Below, in pieces: positions 1 to 6,908 of a DNA stretch of 8,230 bases. This DNA is from CAJWPI01 sp964571215. GTDB taxonomy: Bacteria; Pseudomonadota; Gammaproteobacteria; Magnimaribacterales; Magnimaribacteraceae. A program made the translations under genes and the position numbers. The notes under the pieces were generated by a model, which was not told the DNA's origin, did no database searches, and worked only from the letters and a program-made list of their open reading frames with translations. Each line of letters opens with the position of its first letter. Position 1 is the first letter of the stretch. Location: positions 1 to 8,230 of the forward strand of contig CAZMZZ010000053.1 of NCBI GenBank assembly GCA_964571215.1, written 5' to 3'.

Positions 1-309
1 GGGGTAAAAAATGGATTAAAGCCTCAAGTACTTTCTGAGATTATGAAAAAGAGTTCGGGAGGTAATTGGTCTTTAGAAGTCTACAATCCCTATCCTGGGG
101 TAATGGAAGGTGTCCCTGCTAGTAGAGAATACGAAGGTGGGTTTCTTAATAAATTAATGTTTAAAGATTTAGGTTTAGCACAAGAAGCTTCAAAGGATTC
201 TCAAACAAAAACACCAATGGGTGACTTAGCAAGAAAGCTTTATGAAGAAATGATAGAAAAGGGTTTTGAAGATCTAGATTTTTCTAGTATACAAAAACTC
301 TATCTCTAA
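1..309 (+). CDS. mmsB: 3-hydroxyisobutyrate dehydrogenase, C-terminal 102 residues (5' end outside window)
   Basis: This is the C-terminal third of a beta-hydroxyacid dehydrogenase of the 3-hydroxyisobutyrate dehydrogenase type, which oxidises 3-hydroxyisobutyrate to methylmalonate semialdehyde with NAD+ in valine breakdown. The frame is open from base 1. An ATG at 43 is internal, because the residues before it (GLKPQVLSEIM) continue the family alignment. Diagnostic stretches are the LSEIMKKSSGGNWSLEVYNP region, PGVMEGVPASREYEGGF, and KDLGLA (the conserved lysine/aspartate motif of the all-helical C-terminal domain), ending in DFSSIQKLY as family members do. The Rossmann domain and the catalytic lysine lie upstream, outside the window; full-length proteins are about 295-300 residues. 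The gene ends five bases before a convergent gene and no strong terminator hairpin is visible between them. Other beta-hydroxyacid dehydrogenases (tartronate semialdehyde reductase) are less likely given the NWSLEVYNP and PAS-EY-GGF motifs. Confidence 0.93.
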   Translation, partial: GVKNGLKPQVLSEIMKKSSGGNWSLEVYNPYPGVMEGVPASREYEGGFLNKLMFKDLGLAQEASKDSQTKTPMGDLARKLYEEMIEKGFEDLDFSSIQKLYL

Positions 310-314
310 AAATC

Positions 315-1283
315 CTAATCTACAGTTAACAGAACTTTTCCTATAGATTGATTGCTAGCTACATATTCGTGAGCTTCTTCTGCTTCTGATAGCCTGAAAG
401 TCTTATCGATTATTGGTTCAATTTCATTTTTTTCAAATAATGGCCAAACCTTTTTAAGTAATTCTTGCATCAAGTGAGTTTTAAAAGGGACTGACCTTGC
501 TCTTAGAGTTGAACCTATAATTTTTATTCTTTTCATTAGAACCTGCCCTAGGTCTATTTCACATTCAGAACCTCCCATGAGACCTATTAAAGCAAGTCTT
601 CCGTCTATTGTAAGAACTTTAAGATTGTCAGATAGATAGTTAGCACCAACAGGATCAAGAATAACATCAACTCCCGAATCTCCACTCCATTCTAGAACTT
701 TCTTCAAAAAATTTTCCTTCGTCCTAATGCTTCCATCATCAGCTCCTAAATTTTTACAAAATTTAATTTTTTCTAAATTACCTGCAGTTACGAAACATGG
801 GTTACCAAATGCTTTACATAATTGAATAGCTGCTGTTCCTACGCCACTTGCTCCCGCATGCAACAGAACTCTCTCATTGGGAACTAAATTGGCTTCCATG
901 TAGAGATTTAAGAAAGCTGTACCAAAAACTTCTGGAATAGCAGCTGATAAAATAGTGTCAAAATTAGAAGGAATAGGCAATACCTGCCCTTCGGGAACAG
1001 CTACTTTCTCTGCATATCCCCCTCCAGTTAATAAAGCACAAACCTTTTGACCCTCTTCAAAACCTTCTACACCTTCACCTAAACCTATAACTTCTCCTGC
1101 ACACTCTAGCCCAAGAATTGGACTTGCTCCTGGAGGTGGTGGATAAAGACCGCTGCGTTGTACTAAATCAGCTCTATTTATCGCTGTAGCAGTTGTTTTG
1201 ATAAGTATCTCTCCAGGATTTGTAACAGGATCTTTTATATCCTTCAAAACTAGTTTCTCTTTTTCAATGTCTATTGCTTTCAT
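315..1283 (-). CDS. NAD(P)H quinone oxidoreductase, PIG3 family (zinc-independent MDR)
   Basis: A complete 322-residue medium-chain dehydrogenase/reductase of the quinone oxidoreductase class, close to the PIG3 (TP53I3) branch. It is expected to be cytosolic and to reduce quinones or similar electrophilic carbonyls with NADPH. The N-terminal GroES-like domain covers about residues 1-115. It contains INRADLVQRSGLYPPPPGAS (35-54), typical of PIG3 proteins, followed by LGLECAGEV (58-66). The Rossmann domain starts near 120 and shows the AGASGVGTAAIQL nucleotide-binding loop (143-155) and LDPVG (209-213). The cysteine/histidine set of zinc-dependent alcohol dehydrogenases is absent. Length matches the family (about 325). 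The start is ATG and I see no strong Shine-Dalgarno before it. Physiological substrate cannot be read from sequence; the neighbouring valine-catabolic gene is on the other strand, so shared function is unproven. Confidence 0.92.
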   Translation of the reverse strand: MKAIDIEKEKLVLKDIKDPVTNPGEILIKTTATAINRADLVQRSGLYPPPPGASPILGLECAGEVIGLGEGVEGFEEGQKVCALLTGGGYAEKVAVPEGQVLPIPSNFDTILSAAIPEVFGTAFLNLYMEANLVPNERVLLHAGASGVGTAAIQLCKAFGNPCFVTAGNLEKIKFCKNLGADDGSIRTKENFLKKVLEWSGDSGVDVILDPVGANYLSDNLKVLTIDGRLALIGLMGGSECEIDLGQVLMKRIKIIGSTLRARSVPFKTHLMQELLKKVWPLFEKNEIEPIIDKTFRLSEAEEAHEYVASNQSIGKVLLTVD

Positions 1284-1362
1284 TGCATATCAGGCCGCAT
1301 ATCTTTTATTCTTTCTTAACAAACATAAGTTATCATAGCTTAATCATCAAGGAGAATGAGAA
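1284..1362. promoter_or_regulatory. Divergent intergenic region, probable promoters both ways
   Basis: These 79 AT-rich bases separate the minus-strand quinone oxidoreductase from the plus-strand exporter cassette, so both transcripts should start here. For the plus strand, TTAACA (1316-1321) and CTTAAT (1339-1344) are 17 bases apart and match sigma-70 boxes at five and four of six positions. For the minus strand, TTGATG (complement of 1345-1350) and TATGTT (complement of 1322-1327) are also 17 apart, with a weaker match. In AT-rich DNA such matches arise easily by chance. The promoter positions are tentative; only the divergent arrangement is secure. Confidence 0.3.
1349..1354 (+). promoter_or_regulatory. 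Ribosome binding site deciding a GTG start
   Basis: AAGGAG lies eight bases before the GTG at 1363. The ATG at 1356 is in another frame and stops after four codons (MRSV), so it cannot be the gene start. This site therefore supports GTG as the initiation codon of the LolA-like gene. Confidence 0.75.
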
Positions 1363-1842
1363 GTGTTTAATCTATTAAAGAGATTTTTTTTATTTATTCT
1401 TATTTTGACTTTCAACAGTTTTTTGGTCGGTGATCAAAATAATCGTGGTTTAGAAATATTAAAAAAGACAGACAAGAATATGTCAGGTTATGGGGATAGC
1501 CAATCTAGATTAGTCATGCAACTAATAAATGCAAAAGGAGAAATAACAGAAAGATCCATGAGGTCTAGGTTGTTAGAAGTAGAGGATGATGGAGATAAAT
1601 CTCTGTTTGTTTTTGAGAGTCCAAGGGCTATTAAAGGTACAGCTTTACTTAGTTACGCTCATAAAGTTGAACCTGATGATCAGTGGTTGTATATGCCTGG
1701 CATTAAAAGAGTTAAACGTATAATTTCAAAAAATAAGTCTGGTCCTTTTTTGGGAAGTGAGTTTTCTGTAGAAGATCTATCTTTCCAAGAAATTGAAAAA
1801 TTTTCATATAAATACTTACGTGATGAGCAGTACAATAATCAA
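1363..1842 (+). CDS. Outer membrane lipoprotein-sorting (LolA-like) protein, 3' end lost in assembly gap
   Basis: First 160 residues of a periplasmic LolA-like protein of the kind annotated as outer membrane lipoprotein-sorting protein and commonly found beside RND/MMPL exporters. Such proteins are thought to shuttle a hydrophobic ligand through the periplasm in a half-open beta barrel. The N-terminus is a basic stretch followed by a hydrophobic core (residues 8-22), a signal peptide with no clear AXA site and no lipobox cysteine. Recognisable motifs are DGDKSLFVFESPRAIKGTAL (76-95), DDQWLYMPGIKRVKRI (105-120) and KSGPFLGSEFSVEDL (125-139), all in family order. The start is GTG with AAGGAG eight bases upstream. 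Relatives have about 250 residues, so roughly 90 C-terminal residues are missing in the N run. The open frame past the gap belongs to a different protein. Cargo is unknown; identity with housekeeping LolA is unlikely given the motifs and context. Confidence 0.85.
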
Positions 1843-1942
1843 NNNNNNNNNNNNNNNNNNNNNNNNNNNNNNNNNNNNNNNNNNNNNNNNNNNNNNNNNN
1901 NNNNNNNNNNNNNNNNNNNNNNNNNNNNNNNNNNNNNNNNNN
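1843..1942. other. Assembly gap 1 (100 N), true size probably larger
   Basis: Exactly 100 N, a usual placeholder for unknown length. The left flank is inside a LolA-like gene and the right flank is inside an unrelated beta-barrel gene. The flanks share no overlap by eye, so this looks like a real gap. The missing part should include the last ~90 codons of the first gene and the start (signal peptide and early strands) of the second. That needs several hundred bases rather than 100. Confidence 0.9.
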
Positions 1943-2529
1943 TTTTTGACAACCTTGAAATAGGACTATCACATTTTTCTGGTACAACAAGAGAACCAGA
2001 ATTTATCAAGGACTTATCAACATTAACTCCAAGATTAATTCCAAAATATAACATAATTGATCAGACCGGCTTAGAAGCCCTGTATATTTTGGGGGGACTT
2101 GCAATAAAACTTGAAGCAATTACAAGGTCAGGACAAAAAGATAGATTCTCTGCAATAACCTCTGGTTTCGAATATACACAAATAGGAGTTTTTGAAAGTA
2201 GATTAGACCTTGGATGGATAATTGAATTCAATCATGATGATCGTGTTGAGAATTCACCGACAGCCCTAGGTACTAGGCTTACATTTAACAACATAGCTGA
2301 TACTCAAATCCTGGCTGGAATTTTGTGGAATGACAATACAAATGAAAAGAGCACTTTCTTGGAGGCTTCTGGACGTATAGGTGACTGTTGCAAGCTTTCC
2401 CTTGAAGGAATAGTATTCTCTAAGGGAAATAAGAAGTCTAATATCTTAGACATACAGAAACACAAGAGCCCTTTTGAGCATCTGGAGAATGAGGATTTTG
2501 TGAGACTTGAGTTCATATATTATTTATAA
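1943..2529 (+). CDS. Probable outer-membrane beta-barrel protein of RND/LolA-like gene clusters, 5' end lost in gap
   Basis: The C-terminal 194 readable residues (from 1945) of a protein usually annotated as hypothetical and located between a LolA-like gene and an MMPL/RND exporter gene. Recognisable elements are EIGLSHFSGTTREPEF at the gap edge, PKYNIIDQTGLEALY, KLEAITRSGQKDRFSAITSG followed by FEYTQIG, and EASGRIGDCCKLSLEG. The chain alternates polar and hydrophobic residues with turn-like Gly/Asn/Asp and ends in aromatic residues (FIYYL), as outer-membrane barrels do. The barrel assignment is inferred from these features. The signal peptide and first strands are missing. Two adjacent cysteines (GDCCK) are unusual for a barrel strand. 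The exporter gene begins 11 bases after the stop, so the two are very likely co-transcribed. The inferred role is outer-membrane partner or receiver for cargo moved by the exporter and the LolA-like carrier. Confidence 0.65.
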
Positions 2530-2535
2530 ATTAAT

Positions 2536-2540
2536 GGGGA
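2536..2540 (+). promoter_or_regulatory. GGGGA ribosome binding site favouring a start at 2547
   Basis: The only purine-rich Shine-Dalgarno-like run before the exporter gene directly abuts the ATG at 2541, leaving no spacer. It lies six bases before the in-frame ATG at 2547 and 18 bases before the one at 2559. The 2547 start is therefore the better supported one; it removes only two residues (Met-Trp) and does not affect the first membrane segment. Confidence 0.45.
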
Positions 2541-4829
2541 ATGTGGATGCTTGCATGGATGTCAGAAAAAATTATTGAACTTAGACTGATCTTAATTGGT
2601 TGTTCAATTTTACTGTTAGTAGGATCTGTAGCAGGAATTAAGTATGTATCCTTTTCGCCTGATATGGAGAATTTTTTTCCAGAAAACCATCCAGTAACAG
2701 ATGCGCATATGGTAATGGATGAGACATTTACAACTACTGATAATCTACTAATAGCTATAGGTGTGAATGAAGGCACTGTATTTAAAAGAGATGTTCTAAA
2801 CGTAATAGAGGGCTTAACGGAAAAGTCTTGGTCCACACCTCACTCAGTAAGGGTAGATTCTTTAACTAACTTTTCTTATGTTAGTTCTGTAAACGATGAT
2901 CTAAGGGTTGAGCCTTTTATTGAGAATGCCATTACTTTAGATGAAAAAACCATACTTCTTAAAGAAGAATTAATTGAAAAAGAACCTTTAGCATACGGAT
3001 CTATAATTTCTAAGGATAAAAAAACTACTATAGTTAATATTTTGGTAGATTCTCCTAGGGTTAACTTACAAAAAGAATTTGGAGAAACTGTAGAGTATGT
3101 GCTTCCTCTGCTCGATGAAATCAAGCAGGAGCATCCAGACTTAGAAATAAAACTCTCAGGAATTATCTATGTTGAATATCTAAGTCCTAGAATTATTTCA
3201 GAACAAATGCCTATACTTATTCCTTGCTTATTCTTAGTAATTTTAACTTCTTTATTCTTTCTTGTTAGAAGTGTTCCAGCAGTAATAGGCTCGCTTGTTG
3301 TTATTATTTTCAGTGCCTTAAGTGCAGTTGGATTAACTGGTTGGACTTCCGGTTTAGTTACACAACCATTTGTAATGGTGCCAATTTTAGTAACCACTCT
3401 TGCTGTAGCTGACTGTGTTCATTTGTTTAGTCTTTATTTTAGAAGGCTTGATGAAGGAGTCAGTTCCAAAGAATCTATGATTTATAGCTTAAAACTAAAT
3501 ATCCAGCCCTTATTCATCACCACTATAACCACCGCAATAGGCTTCTTGTCTTTAAATCTTGCCCCTGTAGAACCAATAAGAACTGTAGGGAATGGAATTT
3601 TCTTTGGAGTAATTTTAGCTTTTTTATTTACTATTTTTTTTCTAGCTCCCCTATGCTCTTTTTTTAATATTAAGGCCCCAAAAAAGACAAACTCTCAAAA
3701 AGAGCTAGCTAGAAAAATAGGAGAATTTAGTGTAAATAATTCTAAGAAGCTTTTTTGGTCTGTATCCTCAATTTCCATATTACTAATGTTGTTTATTCCT
3801 TTTAATACCTTAAATGACAACCCCATGGAGTTTTATTCAAAAAAGATTACTACTTTAACTGAAGATACAAAATGGTTAAGTGAACGACTTGGGGGAACTT
3901 TCCCAGTAAGCTATCAACTTACTTCGCAAAAGGAATCAATTTCTGATCCAGAATTTCTTATATATTTAGAACAGTTCACCAATTGGTTAGAGGAGAAAGA
4001 AGAAGTGATTCACGTTCATTCACTTTCTACAATTATGAAGAATTTAAATAGTACTCTCCATAGCGACAACCCTGAGTGGTACAAAATCCCGGCAGAAGAA
4101 GACTTAAGTGCTCAATACCTTTTTTTCTATGAAATGTCTTTGCCATTTGGGCTTGATTTAAACACTACCCTTAGCCAGGATCGCTTATCAACAAAATTAA
4201 TTGCATCACTAAAAGAAATGGGATCTGAGGACTATAAAAAATTTGATAAAGAGGTTCAAACCTACTTACAAGAAAATATGCCAAGAGAAATGGTTTCAGC
4301 TGGTAGTGGATTAAGGTCAATGTTTGCCTTTATGGGAGAAACTGTGGCTACTCAACTTACTTTTGCTTTAACTATTGGCTCCCTTCTCATACTTTTGACT
4401 ATTGTACTTTCTTTCAGATCAATTAAATTAGGGTTGTTAACATCGATACCAAACTTATTACCAATAGGAGTAGCGTTTGGAGTTTGGGGTTTAGTCGTCG
4501 AAGATGTGAGTTTTCTAGTTCTACTTGGGATGACAACTACACTTGGAATAATAGTAGATTTCACAGTACATATTTTGAGTAAGTATTTACTGGGAAGAAG
4601 AGAGATGGGCCTAAATACTAGTGAAGCAATAATATTTGCTTTCGAATCAGTAGGGTTTGCTTTAATAGTGCTTACTATAATACTTTCTGCTGGTTTCCTT
4701 GTTTTATTATTTGCCTACTTTATTCCTTTACATGGTTTTGCTCTTTTTTCTGTTTTAGCTTTTTTTATAGCATTAATTGTTGATCTTCTTTTATTCCCTG
4801 CTTTGTTGTTATACTTTGATAAAAAGTAG
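2541..4829 (+). CDS. RND superfamily exporter, MMPL/HAE3-like (COG1033 type)
   Basis: A 762-residue inner-membrane transporter with the duplicated RND plan. TM1 (about 14-34) is followed by a periplasmic domain (35-220) and TM2-6 (about 223-243, 246-266, 276-297, 325-341, 350-372). TM7 (403-421) is followed by a second periplasmic domain (422-600) and TM8-12 (604-757). Each half has the expected membrane acidic residue in TM4/TM10: D291 in LAVADCVHLF and D673 in GIIVDFTVHIL. These fit the proton-relay position of RND pumps. DMENFFPENHP (41-51) after TM1 is typical of the MMPL/HpnN-like branch. At about 760 residues it is shorter than HAE1 drug pumps (about 1000), and no membrane fusion protein gene is adjacent, which points to hydrophobic or lipid cargo. 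It follows the barrel gene by 11 bases and precedes the dehalogenase by 37. Start is annotated at 2541, but 2547 has better ribosome-site spacing. Cargo is unknown. Confidence 0.92.
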   Translation: MWMLAWMSEKIIELRLILIGCSILLLVGSVAGIKYVSFSPDMENFFPENHPVTDAHMVMDETFTTTDNLLIAIGVNEGTVFKRDVLNVIEGLTEKSWSTPHSVRVDSLTNFSYVSSVNDDLRVEPFIENAITLDEKTILLKEELIEKEPLAYGSIISKDKKTTIVNILVDSPRVNLQKEFGETVEYVLPLLDEIKQEHPDLEIKLSGIIYVEYLSPRIISEQMPILIPCLFLVILTSLFFLVRSVPAVIGSLVVIIFSALSAVGLTGWTSGLVTQPFVMVPILVTTLAVADCVHLFSLYFRRLDEGVSSKESMIYSLKLNIQPLFITTITTAIGFLSLNLAPVEPIRTVGNGIFFGVILAFLFTIFFLAPLCSFFNIKAPKKTNSQKELARKIGEFSVNNSKKLFWSVSSISILLMLFIPFNTLNDNPMEFYSKKITTLTEDTKWLSERLGGTFPVSYQLTSQKESISDPEFLIYLEQFTNWLEEKEEVIHVHSLSTIMKNLNSTLHSDNPEWYKIPAEEDLSAQYLFFYEMSLPFGLDLNTTLSQDRLSTKLIASLKEMGSEDYKKFDKEVQTYLQENMPREMVSAGSGLRSMFAFMGETVATQLTFALTIGSLLILLTIVLSFRSIKLGLLTSIPNLLPIGVAFGVWGLVVEDVSFLVLLGMTTTLGIIVDFTVHILSKYLLGRREMGLNTSEAIIFAFESVGFALIVLTIILSAGFLVLLFAYFIPLHGFALFSVLAFFIALIVDLLLFPALLLYFDKK

Positions 4830-4866
4830 ATCATAAAAATAATAAGTAGTGAGGATTTAAAAAATT

Positions 4867-5757
4867 ATGAACGAAGAAATTTCTAGCTCCTTCAAATACG
4901 ATAAATCATTTATAGAAATCTTTGGAAAGAAAATGGCCTATGTCGATAAAGGGCAAGGTGATCCAATTGTTTTTCTTCACGGCAACCCAACCTCATCATA
5001 TCTATGGAGGAATATCATGCCTTATGCAGAAAATCATGGAAGAGTAATTGCTCCAGATTTAATAGGTATGGGTGACTCAGAAAAACTAGAAGATAGTGGA
5101 CCTGATAGATACACTTTTGAAGAGCATGCTAAATACCTTTATGCTTTATTCGAGAAATTAGAACTAAATAACGTCACTCTTGTAATACATGACTGGGGCT
5201 CAGCTTTGGGGTTTAATTGGACACGGTTGAACCCAGAAAAAGTAAAAGCATTAGTCTATATGGAAGCAATAACAGCTCCAATTAAGGACTGGGAGGCTTG
5301 GCCAGAGGTTGCAAGAAATATTTTTCAAGCTTTTAGATCCAATTCTGGAGAAGAATTAATTTTAGAAAAGAACGTCTTTGTAGAAGGAGTGTTAGCGGGG
5401 GATGTTTCTAGGGGCCTGACTGATGAAGAAATGAATACCTATAGAAAACCTTTTACTGAAACAGGTGAATCTCGCAGACCCACTTTAACTTGGCCCCGCC
5501 AGATACCTATAGCTGGAGAGCCCAAGAATGTTGTAGATATAGTAAATTCATATGCAGAATTTTTAAAAGATTCAGATGTTCCTAAGTTATTTATTAACGC
5601 TGACCCAGGAGCTATCTTAGTAGGAGAACAAAGAGAAGAGGCTAGAAAGTGGCCTAATCAAAAAGAAGTAACTGTTCAAGGTAATCACTTTGTTCAGGAA
5701 TCAGCACCGCATGAAATCGGAAAGGAGATATCTAATTTTCTTAAGAGCTTAAATTAA
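4867..5757 (+). CDS. Haloalkane dehalogenase, subfamily HLD-II (LinB/DhaA-like)
   Basis: A complete 296-residue alpha/beta hydrolase, the same length as LinB. The family hydrolyses carbon-halogen bonds of haloalkanes to an alcohol plus halide. The full HLD-II pentad can be placed: nucleophile D109 and halide-binding W110 in VIHDWGSALGFNW, halide-binding N40 in LHGNPTSSYLWRN, catalytic acid E133 in YMEAI, and base H274 in GNHFVQESAPHEIG. The cap domain spans about 137-215. No signal peptide is visible, so it should be cytosolic. The ATG start has GAGGA 11 bases upstream (4851-4855), a slightly long spacing. It is co-directional with the exporter gene after 37 bases, so co-transcription is plausible. 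Renilla luciferase shares this fold and catalytic residues, so the substrate is not proven by motifs alone; dehalogenase is much the likelier call in a bacterium. Some homologues have no known natural substrate. Confidence 0.92.
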   Translation: MNEEISSSFKYDKSFIEIFGKKMAYVDKGQGDPIVFLHGNPTSSYLWRNIMPYAENHGRVIAPDLIGMGDSEKLEDSGPDRYTFEEHAKYLYALFEKLELNNVTLVIHDWGSALGFNWTRLNPEKVKALVYMEAITAPIKDWEAWPEVARNIFQAFRSNSGEELILEKNVFVEGVLAGDVSRGLTDEEMNTYRKPFTETGESRRPTLTWPRQIPIAGEPKNVVDIVNSYAEFLKDSDVPKLFINADPGAILVGEQREEARKWPNQKEVTVQGNHFVQESAPHEIGKEISNFLKSLN

Positions 5758-5772
5758 TATTGTAAGATTTAA

Positions 5773-6908
5773 TTAAGAAAATAATTCTCTTATAAGTCTA
5801 TAAGATTCTGCTCTTGCAGAAAAAGGTTCGCAAATAGTAACTATTTTAAGTTCTTCAGCCTGGGTTTGGTCTATTAAAGGTTGGAGCGCTTTCTTGATAG
5901 TTTTTGGTGAACCTATAAAGCTTCTATTATCGGCTGAAGTTGAAATATTGCCTTTCAAAGCTGACTTAGCTTCACTTTGAGTTGGAAAAGGTGAAAAATC
6001 TCCTAATTGTATTCTTTTTCTCCATAAAGATGCACTTGAAGATAAGTCTGCTGCTGCTTCATCAGTTTCTGCACAAATAGCGAACACTCCAACGCTGACT
6101 CTAGGTTTGGATGAAAAATTAGAGGGTGTAAAATTTTTTCTGTAATAATCGGCAAGAGGTAGGCAGTCTTGATCAATAAAATATGCTAAGGACATAGGTA
6201 ACCCAAAGTGGGCAGCATATTCGGCTCCTTGTTTTGATGAAATTAATAACCAGGTTTCTGGGACATTGCCTAACCCTGGAGTTACGTTAACTGTCTTAAA
6301 GGCATCAGTGTCTGGCGTGTTCCCATATAAAAAAGATTGTAAATCATTCATTTTGGTAGGAAAAAAATCTGGTCCAGTAGTTNNNNNNNNNNNNNNNNNN
6401 NNNNNNNNNNNNNNNNNNNNNNNNNNNNNNNNNNNNNNNNNNNNNNNNNNNNNNNNNNNNNNNNNNNNNNNNNNNNNNNNNNTAAAAAAGATTGTAAATC
6501 ATTCATTTTGGTAGGAAAAAAATCTGGTCCAGTAGTTTTAGAGCCATAAGCTAAAGCACCAGCCTGGTAAGGATCGCTGCCGGGGGCTCGTCCCAAGCCC
6601 AAGTCTATGCGTTTAGGATACAAGGACTCAAGTAATCTAAAATTTTCAGCTACTTTATAGGGACTATAATGCATTAACATTACACCACCAGAACCAACCC
6701 TTATAGATGAAGTTTCTGAAGCGATTTTAGGGATAAAAATTTCTGGGGAGCAGCCTGCAAAAGACAAAGATCCATGATGTTCTGCTACCCAATAACGATG
6801 CAGACCATAAGAATCAGCAAGTCTAGCTAACTCTATAGAATCTATTAAGGCTTGATTAGCATCAGTATTAGAAAAAATAGGAGATTGATCGACAACGCTA
6901 ATCTTCAT
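5773..6908 (-). CDS. Luciferase-like flavin-dependent oxidoreductase, MsnO8 family; intact gene split by a false gap
   Basis: A member of the bacterial-luciferase-like (LLM) superfamily, group 1/MsnO8 branch, TIM-barrel enzymes using reduced flavin. The N-terminal part shows SVVDQSPI (4-11), HRYWVAEHHG (37-46), IRVGSGGVMLMHYSP (69-83), KVAENFRLLE (85-94) and RIDLGLGRAPGSDP (100-113). The C-terminal part shows PETWLLISSKQGAEYAAHFG, LPMSLAYF and IGSPKTI. The gene runs from 6908 to 6483, then resumes at 6327 after dropping the N run and one copy of a flanking 55-base repeat. The joined protein is 326 residues, matching the family (about 325-340). As drawn, with 100 N, the two halves are out of frame. 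The start ATG overlaps the stop of the upstream gene by ATGA, implying translational coupling. Substrate is unknown; these proteins are not light-emitting luciferases, and no luxB, luxC or luxE is present. Confidence 0.9.
6328..6382. repeat. 55-base direct repeat, left copy (contig-end overlap)
   Basis: Begins TAAAAAAGATTGTAAATC and ends GGTCCAGTAGTT at the edge of the N run. By eye it is identical to 6483-6537. It encodes the same peptide (TTGPDFFPTKMNDLQSFL) on the minus strand. It most likely marks the shared end of two contigs that the assembler did not merge. Confidence 0.9.
6383..6482. other. Assembly gap 2 (100 N), probably spurious
   Basis: Exactly 100 placeholder N between two identical 55-base copies. 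Removing the N run and one copy gives a single open frame with normal family spacing, so there is probably no missing sequence and the real chromosome is about 155 bases shorter here. Confidence 0.88.
6483..6537. repeat. 55-base direct repeat, right copy (contig-end overlap)
   Basis: Starts immediately after the N run and repeats 6328-6382 base for base. Beyond the repeat the two flanks differ: the right side continues toward the monooxygenase N-terminus and the left side toward its C-terminus. This is what two overlapping contig ends would give. Confidence 0.9.

Noticed and set aside
43..309. A separate 88-residue gene starting at the ATG at 43
   Set aside because: The frame is open to base 1 and the residues before the ATG fit 3-hydroxyisobutyrate dehydrogenase, so this is an internal methionine.
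1843..1942. A flank overlap at gap 1 like that at gap 2
   Set aside because: No shared sequence between the left (ending CAATAATCAA) and right (starting TTTTTGACAACC) flanks was found by eye, so this gap cannot be closed from the window.
1712..2054. Minus-strand ORFs across gap 1
   Set aside because: They are antisense to the LolA-like and barrel genes, contain N and show no family motifs.
5748..5777. Possible bidirectional terminator between the convergent dehalogenase and monooxygenase genes
   Set aside because: A nine-pair stem with one bulged base and an 11-base loop can be drawn (5748-5757 with 5769-5777), but it has a single G-C pair and no U-run on either strand. In such AT-rich DNA this is weak.
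6266..6514. Plus-strand ORF running into gap 2
   Set aside because: It is antisense to the well-supported monooxygenase gene and includes placeholder N; its peptide has no recognisable family.
6328..6537. Direct repeats around the gap as a true tandem duplication, att site or mobile-element footprint
   Set aside because: The copies are inside a conserved coding region, end exactly at the N run, and collapsing them restores a normal protein; an assembly overlap explains everything.
4867..6908. A bioluminescence locus (Renilla-luciferase-like hydrolase beside a bacterial-luciferase-like monooxygenase)
   Set aside because: The hydrolase best fits haloalkane dehalogenase, the monooxygenase belongs to the MsnO8 group rather than LuxA/LuxB, the genes are convergent, and no other lux genes are present.
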